Below, one piece after another: positions 8,382 to 15,414 of a stretch of DNA of 64,000 bases. Made by a program: the position numbers and the translations under genes. Below the pieces are notes generated by a model. It was not told where the DNA came from. It saw only the letters and a list, made by a program, of their open reading frames with translations, and did no database searches. This DNA is from Stenotrophomonas maltophilia (GTDB lineage: Bacteria; Pseudomonadota; Gammaproteobacteria; Xanthomonadales; Xanthomonadaceae), in the NCBI RefSeq assembly GCF_003970865.1, contig NZ_RXLZ01000011.1, positions 1 through 64,000 of the forward strand. Reading direction: 5' to 3'. Each line of letters begins with the position of its first letter. Position 1 is the stretch's first letter.

Positions 8382-9398
8382 ATGAATACCCAGCCTTGCT
8401 TCAAGGCTCTTTCAGGGATTGGAAGGATGCGCAGGTTCGGGGGAACTGCAGGCGGTGTGTCGACCCGCTTCAGAGGATTTGAAGATCGAGTTCGGAAGCT
8501 GGGGGCATTGGGCGCCTGGCTGTGCTGCGTGCTGCTCGTTGGCCTTGGCGTGTCGCCAGGCGCAATCGCCCAGACGACGGTCACTTATATCCACACGGAT
8601 GCCTTGGGCTCGGTTGTGGCTGAGAGCGATGCCAACGGCAACGTGATCAAGCGCTATGACTAAGAGCCTTACGGTGCTGTGGTCGGTGGTCAGGTCACGG
8701 ACGGACCAGGGTATACCGGGCATGTGAGTGACTCGGCCACCGGGCTGAGCTACATGCAGCAGCGGTACATGGATCCGCAGTTGGGTGTGTTTCTGTCAGT
8801 GGATCCTGTGACGGCCTATGAGCAGCCTGTGGGGCAGTTCAATCGCTATCGATATGCAAACGGGAATCCGTACAGATTCACGGATCCGGATGGGCGCGAC
8901 ATCGTTCCATTTGGGGACGTCGAGGGTGTCAGGGCGGACCTTAAAACAATTGGGTCCAAGCCAGAGGGGCGCGCCCTCATTGATCGCCTAGAGAAATCGC
9001 CCAACATACATGGCATCGGATATGCACCTGCCCGATTGGGTGATCCTGCGAAGACGATTCCATCGGATCATAAGGAGGCCGGGCTGCGCGCCGACGGGAC
9101 GGCTGGAGGGGGCACCGGGTCTACAATATTAATCGATCCGGCGCAGAAGATTTATGAAGCAGGCCCAAATGGGCCGGTGGAGGTGCCTGGTTTTGTCAAG
9201 CTCGGGCATGAAATGGGTCATGCTGATGCGATTGATCAGGGTATCCAAAGTAGTGATATGGGCGCAGGCGTGTGGGGCACGACTCCTGGGTCAGAAGAAC
9301 ACTCAATGAAGATTGAAAACAGCATCAGGAAGGAGAACGGATTTAATGAGCGGCCAAGCTACTACCGTGAGTCTGTCCCGGCCCCCAAAGAGCGTTAG
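8382..9398 (+). pseudogene. Cassette B: exported Rhs-core protein with M91-like metalloprotease tip, interrupted by a stop codon
   Basis: The 5' part is almost identical to cassette A up to VIKRYD, where codon TAC has become TAA (8661-8663). The same frame continues cleanly from GTG 8679 through the Rhs core and DPDGR to 9398. The tip holds LGHEMGHADAID (HExxH zinc site) followed by a PGSEEHSMKIEN segment with acidic residues and an RPSYY end. This resembles the M91/NleD-type effector metallopeptidases seen in polymorphic toxins. Without readthrough, only a 93-residue exported peptide would be made from the first start. Internal initiation at 8679 would give a 239-residue core-toxin lacking the signal peptide. 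Either the gene is dead or the tip is silent. Confidence 0.7.
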
Positions 9399-9999
9399 GT
9401 ATGTAGTCGCAGGTCTTATTGCGATTGTATCTGCAATGTCCTTTGCTGGGGGGGCGGCTAGATGGTCTCCATTGGACGATCTTTCCTATTATCGTAATGC
9501 TCCATCAAGTGCAGAAGATCCGCGAGCAGGGGTGTTTCACGCATATCTTGCAGCCGCGCTCCAATCACATCGCTATCGCAACAGCGCGAATACGGCCTCT
9601 GAAAGCGGCTGTGATGCTTGGATTGCACTTCAGAGTGTAGAGGTGAACTCGTCAAGGTACGACTTTGCGCTGCTCTGCAGAAATGGGAAGGCGTGGACTG
9701 CGCTACGTGGAGGGGCAGGGGGCGAAGAAGCGGTAATAAGCCTCCCGGCGTCGGAGAACATGGACGGCTTGCTGTCCAGATCCAGGGCTCTTGCGGACGG
9801 GCCGCGTTTGGGAATTGGCTTCGATGGATTGACCTCCTATGTCACCACATATGATGGAGGTTCGGTTGGGCGATTTGCTGTCTATGGGGTTGAAGGTCGA
9901 GAATCGAAAAATGCGTCGGATTTTCGTCTTGCAGATGGCGTGGTGCGGGATCTCGAGCATGTCATTGAGCGCGCAAGTGGTTCTGCTCGGCAGGATTGA
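9346..9999 (+). CDS. Membrane-anchored or periplasmic immunity-like protein of cassette B
   Basis: A 217-residue protein starting at ATG 9346, preceded at a good distance by GGAAGGAGA; it overlaps the 3' end of the metalloprotease-like tip. A longer start at 9313 is possible but less well placed. A single hydrophobic segment (VVAGLIAIVSAMSFAGGA, near residue 20-37) suggests a signal peptide or one membrane anchor, with the rest outside the cytoplasm. The domain has no family I recognise; it contains two Cys (in SGCDAW and LLCRNG) that could pair. An extracytoplasmic immunity protein would fit a toxin met in the periplasm. Confidence 0.55.
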   Translation: MSGQATTVSLSRPPKSVRYVVAGLIAIVSAMSFAGGAARWSPLDDLSYYRNAPSSAEDPRAGVFHAYLAAALQSHRYRNSANTASESGCDAWIALQSVEVNSSRYDFALLCRNGKAWTALRGGAGGEEAVISLPASENMDGLLSRSRALADGPRLGIGFDGLTSYVTTYDGGSVGRFAVYGVEGRESKNASDFRLADGVVRDLEHVIERASGSARQD

Positions 10000-10221
10000 T
10001 GGGGTGAACAATTTGAGTAATTACCCGGCATCGGTTCCCCGGTAGCAGGCTCGGGCGACTACGTTTCCTTTGCCCTGCATCTTCCCTGTTCCGGCTTCTG
10101 GCTCGTATGGGAAGATTCAGCGAAATGATGACGCAGCTGGTGGGGAACGGGAGGCCGGCCCCGGGCGAAAGGTAGACTTCGCGGCCGACGGAGCGCCCTA
10201 CGGGTCCGGGTACCGCTAGGT
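10000..10221. other. Degenerate sequence between cassettes B and C
   Basis: No tRNA fragment, terminator or Rhs core was found here, unlike at the other cassette borders. The reading frame of the next coding remnant is open back to about 10132 but has no Rhs-core motif, so the 5' part of cassette C has been lost or replaced. Confidence 0.4.
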
Positions 10222-10623
10222 GTGGCCGGGCTCACGGGGGGAATCGCGAGAGCGGGCCAAGTGGAAGGCCAACTTCGAGGCCCACTGAACGCCCCGCAGG
10301 TCGGGATACAGTGCGGCGGGGGGCGAGATGGGCAGCCTATTCCTGGAAGCAGGGGCGAATCGGGACGATCGCCATCGCCATTCATCCCGAGTGATCCATA
10401 TTCACCTGAGAGTACAAGTGGGCGTCAGTCTGAAACGAGAAGAAATGAAGGCGCTTCAAGTAGCGATCCCGACTCGGTGATTCCTGACCGTGGGCCCGGA
10501 AGTGATCAAGGAGGGCATGCGAGCAGGGGAAGGACTCCACACGATACCGGAGAAAGAAATGTCAATAGAAACGAGGAGCATTATCGCCGACCCAAGGGAA
10601 ATCCAACAGGGAGGTCTCGATGA
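10222..10623 (+). pseudogene. Cassette C: orphan toxin-tip remnant without Rhs core
   Basis: A 133-codon frame rich in Gly, Ser, Pro and Arg, with no signal peptide and no Rhs core. It begins with a GGIARAGQVEGQLRG-like segment of the sort often found before toxin tips and ends with NRNEEHYRRPKGNPTGRSR. Its stop overlaps the start of an immunity-like gene by 4 bases, as in other toxin-immunity pairs. The domain was not recognised. It may be a displaced tip kept only because recombination can reattach it to a core. Confidence 0.45.
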
Positions 10624-11111
10624 CTGATCGTAGATGGTCGCTGCCCTCAAATCGAGGAATGGAGAATCTCGAGTGTGAAGTTGTGGAGAGCACAGGTCGC
10701 GAAATGGTCTGTCGCTTCACGCTGGTTGGCGAGTACTGGAATCGAGCGCCAGAGGGGGGGCGGGAGGCAACTGAGGATTTTCGCGTTGTGCTTCCGCAAG
10801 TCATCGTGGCGCGAGACGCATTGGAAGGGCTTAGGCAGTCTTTTATAGACTGGCTGGATGACGGTGGATCATTCTCGCGCGCGCTCCAGCCTGCAGATGG
10901 AGGTGGGCAGGTGCTTGAAGTCGGCTTGGGAGATGATCCGCGCTTTGTTCGATCCACGAATAAGGCTGTGTTTACCTTTAGCTACTTCTCCGGTCTGGTG
11001 ATGACAACCAGTTTCAGCTTTATGGTCGACCAGTCCTGTGTCCGTATGGCCATCGGCGGATTAACCGACTGCCTTCGCCATAAGGTCACGAAGTTCCGCC
11101 CATCACCATGA
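10620..11111 (+). CDS. Immunity-like protein of cassette C, family not recognised
   Basis: A 163-residue soluble protein. ATG 10620 is preceded by GGGAGG at good distance. Visible features are GEYWNRAPEGGREATEDFRV and a C-terminal YFSGLVMTTSFSFMVDQSC segment of alternating hydrophobic residues, suggesting a beta-rich fold. A run of seven G (10756-10762) lies within the gene. It directly follows the tip remnant and precedes a tRNA-Thr fragment, the same place as the immunity gene of cassette A. Function is inferred from position only. Confidence 0.5.
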   Translation: MTDRRWSLPSNRGMENLECEVVESTGREMVCRFTLVGEYWNRAPEGGREATEDFRVVLPQVIVARDALEGLRQSFIDWLDDGGSFSRALQPADGGGQVLEVGLGDDPRFVRSTNKAVFTFSYFSGLVMTTSFSFMVDQSCVRMAIGGLTDCLRHKVTKFRPSP

Positions 11112-11162
11112 CGCTTGGTCGACATGGTCGCACGGCGCAATTGACTGGTTGGGAGAGGTCGA

Positions 11163-11206
11163 TCGTAATGCGTAGGTCGCAGGTTCGACTCCTGTTTCCG
11201 GCACCA
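11163..11206 (+). other. 3' fragment of tRNA-Thr(CGU), candidate attachment site 3
   Basis: TCGTAATGCGTAGGTCGCAG at the start and TTCCGGCACCA at the end. Unlike the other copies, its terminator is cut after AAAAGCCCCGGCCTT (11216-11230) and joins the TAGACCCCGG element edge at 11232. Confidence 0.8.
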
Positions 11207-11231
11207 GTTGTAATGAAAAGCCCCGGCCTTG

Positions 11232-11380
11232 TAGACCCCGGGACAGTCTCTTGGTCGCTTGCCCAGAGAGCCTCGTACAGCGTACCGGTGGCAACGGTCC
11301 ATGCCGGTCCACTCGGCCAGAGTTGGGCTTGCCTGATCAGTTGCCAGGAGCGTGGGGCTATCAAGGTTCACTCGGCTGGG
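11232..11380. repeat. Element-edge repeat related to 6399-6549
   Basis: This 149-base stretch lies between two tRNA-Thr fragments and carries no gene. It matches the island edge left of the first fragment in its ends and central block. It reads as the scar of an inserted element that lost its cargo. Confidence 0.55.
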
Positions 11381-11425
11381 TTCGTAATGCGTAGGTCGCA
11401 GGTTCGACTCCTGTTTCCGGCACCA
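11381..11425 (+). other. 3' fragment of tRNA-Thr(CGU), candidate attachment site 4
   Basis: Same 45-base fragment as copy 1 (TTCGTAATGCG ... TTCCGGCACCA), only 174 bases downstream of copy 3. It opens cassette E with its own complete terminator. Confidence 0.8.
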
Positions 11426-11434
11426 GTTGTAATG

Positions 11435-11464
11435 AAAAGCCCCGGCCTTGGTCGGGGCTTTTTT
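11435..11464 (+). terminator. tRNA-Thr terminator, complete copy 3
   Basis: AGCCCCG / CGGGGCT stem with GCCTTGGT loop and a six-T tail, as after the other complete fragments. Confidence 0.85.
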
Positions 11465-11472
11465 GTGCTCTG

Positions 11473-11525
11473 GTAGTGCCGGCCGCTGGCCGGCAACCCC
11501 AGGAGTGCCAGCCCATGGCTGGCAG
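11473..11525. repeat. SMAG-type GTAG palindrome and diverged partner
   Basis: GTAGTGCCGGCCGCTGGCCG begins at 11473. The second element here reads GAGTGCCAGCCCATGGCTGG, with a changed head, so this block is slightly diverged from cassettes A and B. Confidence 0.7.
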
Positions 11526-11631
11526 GTCGCGATTTCCGAATCTCGGGGGCAGCTCGCCCCTCCGGCTTCCCAGGCGCTTAGCTCCTCGCACAGTTCCTGG
11601 CCTGGCAACCGCAGCCGGTCATTCCTGTGCT

Positions 11632-12648
11632 ATGAATACCCAGCCTTGCTTCAAGGCTCTTTCAGGGATTGGAAGGATGCGCAGGCTCGGGGGAACTGCA
11701 GGCGGTGTGTCGACCCGCTTCAGGAGGATTGAACGAGTTCGGAAGCTGGGGGCATTGGGCGCCTGGCTGTGCTGCGCGCTGCTCGTTGGCCTTGGCGTGT
11801 CGCCAGCCGCAATCGCCCAGACGACGGTCACTTACATCCACACGGATGCCTTGGGCTCGGTTGTGGCCGAGAGCGATGCCAACGGCAAAGTGATCAAGCG
11901 CTATGACTACGAGCCTTACGGTGCCGTGGTAGGCGGTCAGGTCACGGACGGACCAGGGTATACCGGGCATGTGAGTGACTCGGCGACCGGACTGAGTTAC
12001 ATGCAGCAGCGGTACCTGGATCCTGAGCTTGGTATGTTCTTGTCCGTGGATCCTGTAACTGCGCATGACGGTCCGGTTAACCAGTTCAACCGCTATCGAT
12101 ACGCCAACGGAAATCCCTATAAGTTCAAAGACCCGGACGGTCGAATTGTCGAGACGGTTTGGGATGTGGCAAACATCGCCATGGGCGCGTCGAGTGCGTA
12201 CTCGAACTTCAGTCAAGGGAATATTGGTGCTGGGGTAGTCGACTCCGTTGGTGTCGCGATTGACACTGTCGCGGCCGCAGTTCCTTTTGTGCCTGGTGGC
12301 GCGGGAGCTAGTATCAAAGCGGTCAGGATTGCAGACAAAGCAATGGATGCCGCACGCCGTGGCGAACAGGGAGCCAGTGCTGCGGCAGACGGAAGGAAGG
12401 TCTGGACTGCCACAAATGACGGAGTGATTCTCCCGCCGGGTAAAGATATGGATCTGGTTCCAACGTCGGCGCCAAATCCTCGAAACCCGGAGTGGGTGCA
12501 AGTCCACAGTTCACACCCTCATGCGGGCGATCCGCGCGCACATGCGCATGGTCCCGATCCCAGTAGTGGTAAACGGATCGATACACCTCTCGCGGAATCG
12601 ATGAGGAAGGGGGGATGCCGGATTGAAAGATGGCTCGCTGAGGCATAG
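11632..12648 (+). CDS. Cassette E: short exported Rhs-core protein with His-rich Ntox24-like tip
   Basis: A 338-residue protein with the same signal peptide and mini Rhs core as cassettes A and B, ending at NPYKFKDPDGR. It differs by an in-frame loss of one codon before the signal segment, suggesting selection on the frame. After the core, a helical, alanine-rich stretch (DVANIAMGASSAYSNF ... AVRIADKAMDAARR) looks like a pre-toxin region. The C-terminus has DLVPTSAPNPRNPEWVQVHS followed by closely spaced His (HPHAGDPRAHAHGPD), which recalls the Ntox24 family of polymorphic toxins and suggests a metal-dependent or His-catalysed nuclease. The name rests on remembered motifs. The start has the same 6800-type ambiguity as cassette A (ATG 11632 or an internal ATG). 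Confidence 0.65.
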   Translation: MNTQPCFKALSGIGRMRRLGGTAGGVSTRFRRIERVRKLGALGAWLCCALLVGLGVSPAAIAQTTVTYIHTDALGSVVAESDANGKVIKRYDYEPYGAVVGGQVTDGPGYTGHVSDSATGLSYMQQRYLDPELGMFLSVDPVTAHDGPVNQFNRYRYANGNPYKFKDPDGRIVETVWDVANIAMGASSAYSNFSQGNIGAGVVDSVGVAIDTVAAAVPFVPGGAGASIKAVRIADKAMDAARRGEQGASAAADGRKVWTATNDGVILPPGKDMDLVPTSAPNPRNPEWVQVHSSHPHAGDPRAHAHGPDPSSGKRIDTPLAESMRKGGCRIERWLAEA

Positions 12649-12675
12649 AGAAAATCGACAGGATCGAGGTGGTCC

Positions 12676-13092
12676 ATGAGTCAGTTCATCCTGTTCGAGC
12701 AGAATCCTGCCGCAGAGGGAACATGGCGTGCTGAAATGGCGTCAGCGCGGAACAGTGGCTTCCTGGCTGGGGTTGCCGACCTCTACTTCCCTGGGGCAGA
12801 ACAGGTAGTCAGTTGCGCCGCAGTTGCTGGGGATGCCAGTGATCTGATCAACGACGTCTACCTGCGCATCAGATCCAACTCGGATGTGGAAGGCTCGCGT
12901 ATCGCCCGGCTGGTGAAGCGTGCGTTCGAGATGAACATCGGGTTCGTGTTCTGGGCTGGATCGGACTACAGGGATCTGCCCGCCGTAGGATCCTATGCGG
13001 ACTTTCTGCAGGCGCTGGCGGAGCAGGCTGAGCAACAGCCCGCTGACGTCTTCATGAAATGCATTCCGCATTGCGCCGGAAGTATCGGTTGA
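12676..13092 (+). CDS. Immunity-like protein of cassette E, family not recognised
   Basis: A 138-residue acidic, soluble protein starting at ATG 12676, 27 bases after the toxin gene, with GATCGAGGTGG upstream as a likely ribosome site. No signal peptide or membrane segment. It contains GVADLYFPGAEQVV and a helix-rich C-terminal half (YADFLQALAEQAEQQPADVF). It is immediately followed by an intrinsic terminator at 13139-13159. A cytoplasmic immunity role is inferred from its place after the tip. Confidence 0.55.
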   Translation: MSQFILFEQNPAAEGTWRAEMASARNSGFLAGVADLYFPGAEQVVSCAAVAGDASDLINDVYLRIRSNSDVEGSRIARLVKRAFEMNIGFVFWAGSDYRDLPAVGSYADFLQALAEQAEQQPADVFMKCIPHCAGSIG

Positions 13093-13138
13093 TTTCGCTG
13101 GGCTGACCCTGTCAGCCGACGGTGCACCATGAAAGAAT

Positions 13139-13159
13139 CCCGGCAGTGCCGGGGTTTTT
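13139..13159 (+). terminator. Terminator after cassette E
   Basis: Perfect 7-bp stem CCCGGCA / TGCCGGG with a one-base loop as drawn (a slightly larger loop in practice), followed by G and five T. Confidence 0.75.
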
Positions 13160-13178
13160 CGTTCCATAACCGCGGCGG

Positions 13179-13214
13179 TCAGGCCTTGATGGTGGCCATG
13201 TCGATCACGAAGCG
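13179..13214 (-). pseudogene. Fragment: last codons of an alcohol-dehydrogenase-like gene
   Basis: On the minus strand the sequence reads RFVIDMATIKA then stop. This looks like the C-terminus of zinc-dependent NADP alcohol dehydrogenases (YahK/AdhA type), which end in a RFVID motif. The rest of the gene is missing: at 13215 the sequence switches abruptly to the Rhs core. The match is short, so the call is tentative. Confidence 0.35.
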
Positions 13215-13901
13215 GGGTATACCGGGCATGTGAGTGACTCGGCCACAGGGCTAAGTTACATGCAGCAGCGGTACATGGACCCGCAGTTGGGGGTGTTCCT
13301 GTCGGTGGATCCGGTGACGGCGTATGAGCAGCCGGTTGGGCAGTTCAACCGGTATCGGTGTGCGAACGGGAATCCCTACAAGTTCACGGACCCGGATGGG
13401 CGGTCCGCCACATGTGGTGAGAGATCGTGCGCAATCGAATGCACAAGCGGATTTACGTGCGCCGTAGACTATGTATACGTTGGGACGGTGTACGGAGGGC
13501 GGCTGCTTCGGAACGCAGTTGATACGATCCTGCCAGTTATGCAGCAGTCTCAATCACCTAAAGGTGATGCTCCTGCGCTGCCTGGAGGATTGGTAGGAAC
13601 TGAAGACAAGGGAAGCAGGCAGCAGGGAGGACGTGTCAATAACGGGCCTCTGGCCCCGGACAAGGATGGGGTGGGGGATGGACTGAAGGACTTCGGTATC
13701 TTGACCGGCGGGAGGTTTGGTCCAGCGCCTGAGGGTTCACGATTGCCAGAGGGGGCGCAAGTTGGTGAGAACGGAGTAATCTATCGGCCAGGAAATGCAG
13801 GCTCTGGCCCTCGAATCGATATTCCAGCGAACGGTGAAAAGCCTCATGAAACACTTCATTACCCCAAGCCACCTCCGCCGCCAGAGAGGTCGGGCCTGTG
13901 A
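13215..13901 (+). pseudogene. Cassette F: 5'-truncated Rhs core with toxin-like tip
   Basis: The sequence enters the Rhs core in the middle at GYTGHVSDSATG and continues through DPDGR, so the signal peptide and first half of the core are missing. The longest frame with a start begins at GTG 13230 (223 codons). The tip has paired Cys near its start (CGERSCAIECTSGFTC), a Gly-rich linker, and a C-terminal segment GVIYRPGNAGSGPRIDIPANG followed by KPHETLHYPK. The GPRIDIPANG-type ending is familiar from polymorphic toxin tips but I cannot name the family. It probably cannot be exported alone; it may act as a silent donor of a tip. Confidence 0.6.
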
Positions 13902-14239
13902 GCGATCTTATTAGTTTGTTGGAGTCGCGCCTGGCCGATGGCTCCGATGTCTATATTGATGCGGGCGTGAGTTCGAGTGAGTATCTTGAAGGGCTTGCGA
14001 ATGACATCAGGCGGAATGAATGTCGGCCATTTGAACTGTCTGCGATGGTGATGGCGCCAGGTATTCCGGGATTTGATGATGGTGAGGAGATATCTGGGAT
14101 GTGCGTCGCGAAGGAGGGGGGGCGCTGGTTGGTGTATAGGGCACAGGAGGATCTGTTCTATGCCTTTTGGGGGGGTAGGCCCGAGCAGCTAGGAGCTCAC
14201 GGTATTTTTGGAAGTCCGTTGTACTGCTGGTCAGCGTGA
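13898..14239 (+). CDS. Immunity-like protein of cassette F
   Basis: A 113-residue protein whose GTG start overlaps the stop of the preceding tip by 4 bases (GTGA). It is acidic and soluble with no signal peptide. Visible motifs are LLESRLADGSDVYIDAG and EGGRWLVYRAQEDLFYAFWGG. No family was recognised. Translational coupling to the tip is the main reason to call it immunity. Confidence 0.55.
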   Translation: MSDLISLLESRLADGSDVYIDAGVSSSEYLEGLANDIRRNECRPFELSAMVMAPGIPGFDDGEEISGMCVAKEGGRWLVYRAQEDLFYAFWGGRPEQLGAHGIFGSPLYCWSA

Positions 14240-14410
14240 TGGAGGGGCGGGAGATCGGATGAGGCTGTTGCGTTTTGCGTTGCAACGACGAGCCCACTGG
14301 CAACGTGCTATCACTGCGAGCCTTGGGGGTGGGTCAAGGCAGCCAGCCGATTGTTTTCCCCTACAGTATCCAATCCGGTTCCGGCCGTTGAAAGGCTGCA
14401 GAGGCCATAG

Positions 14411-14647
14411 ATGTCTGAGCTCAGAATATTTGTCGACTTCAACAATAGAGATTCTGATGGCTTCTTGAGGCTTAACCTCACGGGGACGCTGGAGGATCTG
14501 AGAAGAGAGCAACTGGTTCTCGAAGAGGGGATGCCCGCTACAGGATCAGACGGTGATCTCACTGCCAAGATCATCGTTGTTGCACCTGGAATAGAAGGCG
14601 TATGGCGGGGGAGGATCGTTGAAGGTCCTTGGGAGGAGGGTGCATAA
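14411..14647 (+). CDS. Small orphan immunity-like protein
   Basis: A 78-residue protein starting at ATG 14411 without an adjoining toxin. It opens LRIFVDFNNRDSDGFLRLN and continues with a beta-rich, acidic sequence that ends GVWRGRIVEGPWEEGA. The DFNNxDxxGxLRLN opening is one I associate with small proteins of unknown function found near polymorphic toxin loci. Its position in an array of toxin-immunity modules suggests a left-over immunity gene whose toxin has been deleted. Confidence 0.5.
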   Translation: MSELRIFVDFNNRDSDGFLRLNLTGTLEDLRREQLVLEEGMPATGSDGDLTAKIIVVAPGIEGVWRGRIVEGPWEEGA

Positions 14648-14799
14648 ACTAGTGCCCGTTGTTGGTTGGGTTGGGAGATGCTCCCTGCCTGCTGGCCGAG
14701 AACTGGTACTGGAGTTCCTGTTTGCGCAGGCTGTTAAGCAGAGTACGGCCGCGCAGCCTTCCAAAGGGCAGCCACGTTCCAGGCGGACGAGCTTAAAGA

Positions 14800-15061
14800 A
14801 TGAATGAGACGACTATAGCTAAAGATGGTGAGAACGAGATTGCGGTGCCGCAAGCTTGGCGGCCCACGCTCGCAGCCATCGTTGTTGCTCTGATTCAAGT
14901 GGGGCGAACCATCGCTACCGCAGGTAGCCCTCCAGGCCCGAGATGTGTGGGCAAGAGCGCTAGAGAGCATTCGCGCGTATGGCGCACACTTGAAAAGGCT
15001 GCCAGATGAGTCTTGGAACTCTTCCGTCTCTGATGCCTGCAGATGCCTAGTTGAGGGATGA
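14800..15061 (+). pseudogene. Frameshifted and truncated immunity-like gene (DUF7677-like)
   Basis: The frame starting at ATG 14800 reads PQAWRPTLAAIVVALIQVG and then leaves the family pattern. Removing one G from the GGGG run at 14901-14904 restores a continuous product: VGEPSLPQVALQARDVWARA, then RAYGAHLKRLPDESWNSSV. The RAYGxHLKRLPDESW signature is typical of small DUF7677-type proteins as I recall them. After NSSV the sequence diverges and stops, so the 3' end is also lost. Confidence 0.5.
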
Positions 15062-15414
15062 TCCGCATCCAAACGCCGCGTCGCATCCTCTCCTAAGTTC
15101 GCCTTATCCCCACCTACGGACGGTTCGGTCAATGTCAGCCGCCGTTGCCAAACGCACCGTTGTCTCAGCTGTGCACCCGGGATCGTCCATGACTGCTCAG
15201 GGATGCTCAGGTTCGCGGGCTGGTTCTTCTTACGCAGTCCTGGGGTTGGCGGCACCTGGGGTGGTCGTCAGTTACGCAGGCTCAGGGGCAACTTGCCGCG
15301 TTTGGCCCTTGAACAAAGTTTGAGTGAGTGATATTCATCCGGTTCACGTTGAGTTCACTTGCCTGATCGGATGGCGCATGCGTCTTCCGTGCACCCAAGG
15401 AGTGGTATCTCGCT
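15062..15414. other. Upstream region of the large Rhs gene
   Basis: About 350 bases without a gene. It contains AAGGAG at 15397-15402, which fits the ribosome site for the ATG at 15415. No clear promoter pair and no tRNA fragment were found, so the last cassette border is not preserved here. Confidence 0.45.

Larger units (their letters stand above)
6550..15061 (+). mobile_element. Array of Rhs-tip toxin-immunity cassettes bounded by tRNA-Thr 3' fragments
   Basis: Three near-identical blocks (6550-7315, 8139-8897, 11381-12144) each contain a tRNA-Thr(CGU) 3' fragment, its terminator, a GTAG-type palindrome and the 5' part of a short exported Rhs protein up to DPDGR. After that point the sequences diverge into different toxin-like tips and immunity-like genes. 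Further partial modules lie at 10222-11111 and 13215-14239, and remnants at 14411-15061. No integrase or transposase gene is visible in the array. All genes point the same way as the large Rhs shell gene that follows. Confidence 0.7.

Noticed and set aside
6550-11425. Functional tRNA-Thr genes
   Set aside because: Only the 3' part is present in all four copies; the D-arm, the 5' acceptor strand and most of the anticodon stem are missing.
6550-15061. CRISPR array
   Set aside because: The repeats here are hundreds of bases long and contain genes; no short regular repeat-spacer pattern was seen anywhere in the window.
6550-15061. Insertion sequence or integrase gene driving the cassettes
   Set aside because: No transposase, tyrosine or serine recombinase motif could be found in this stretch on either strand.
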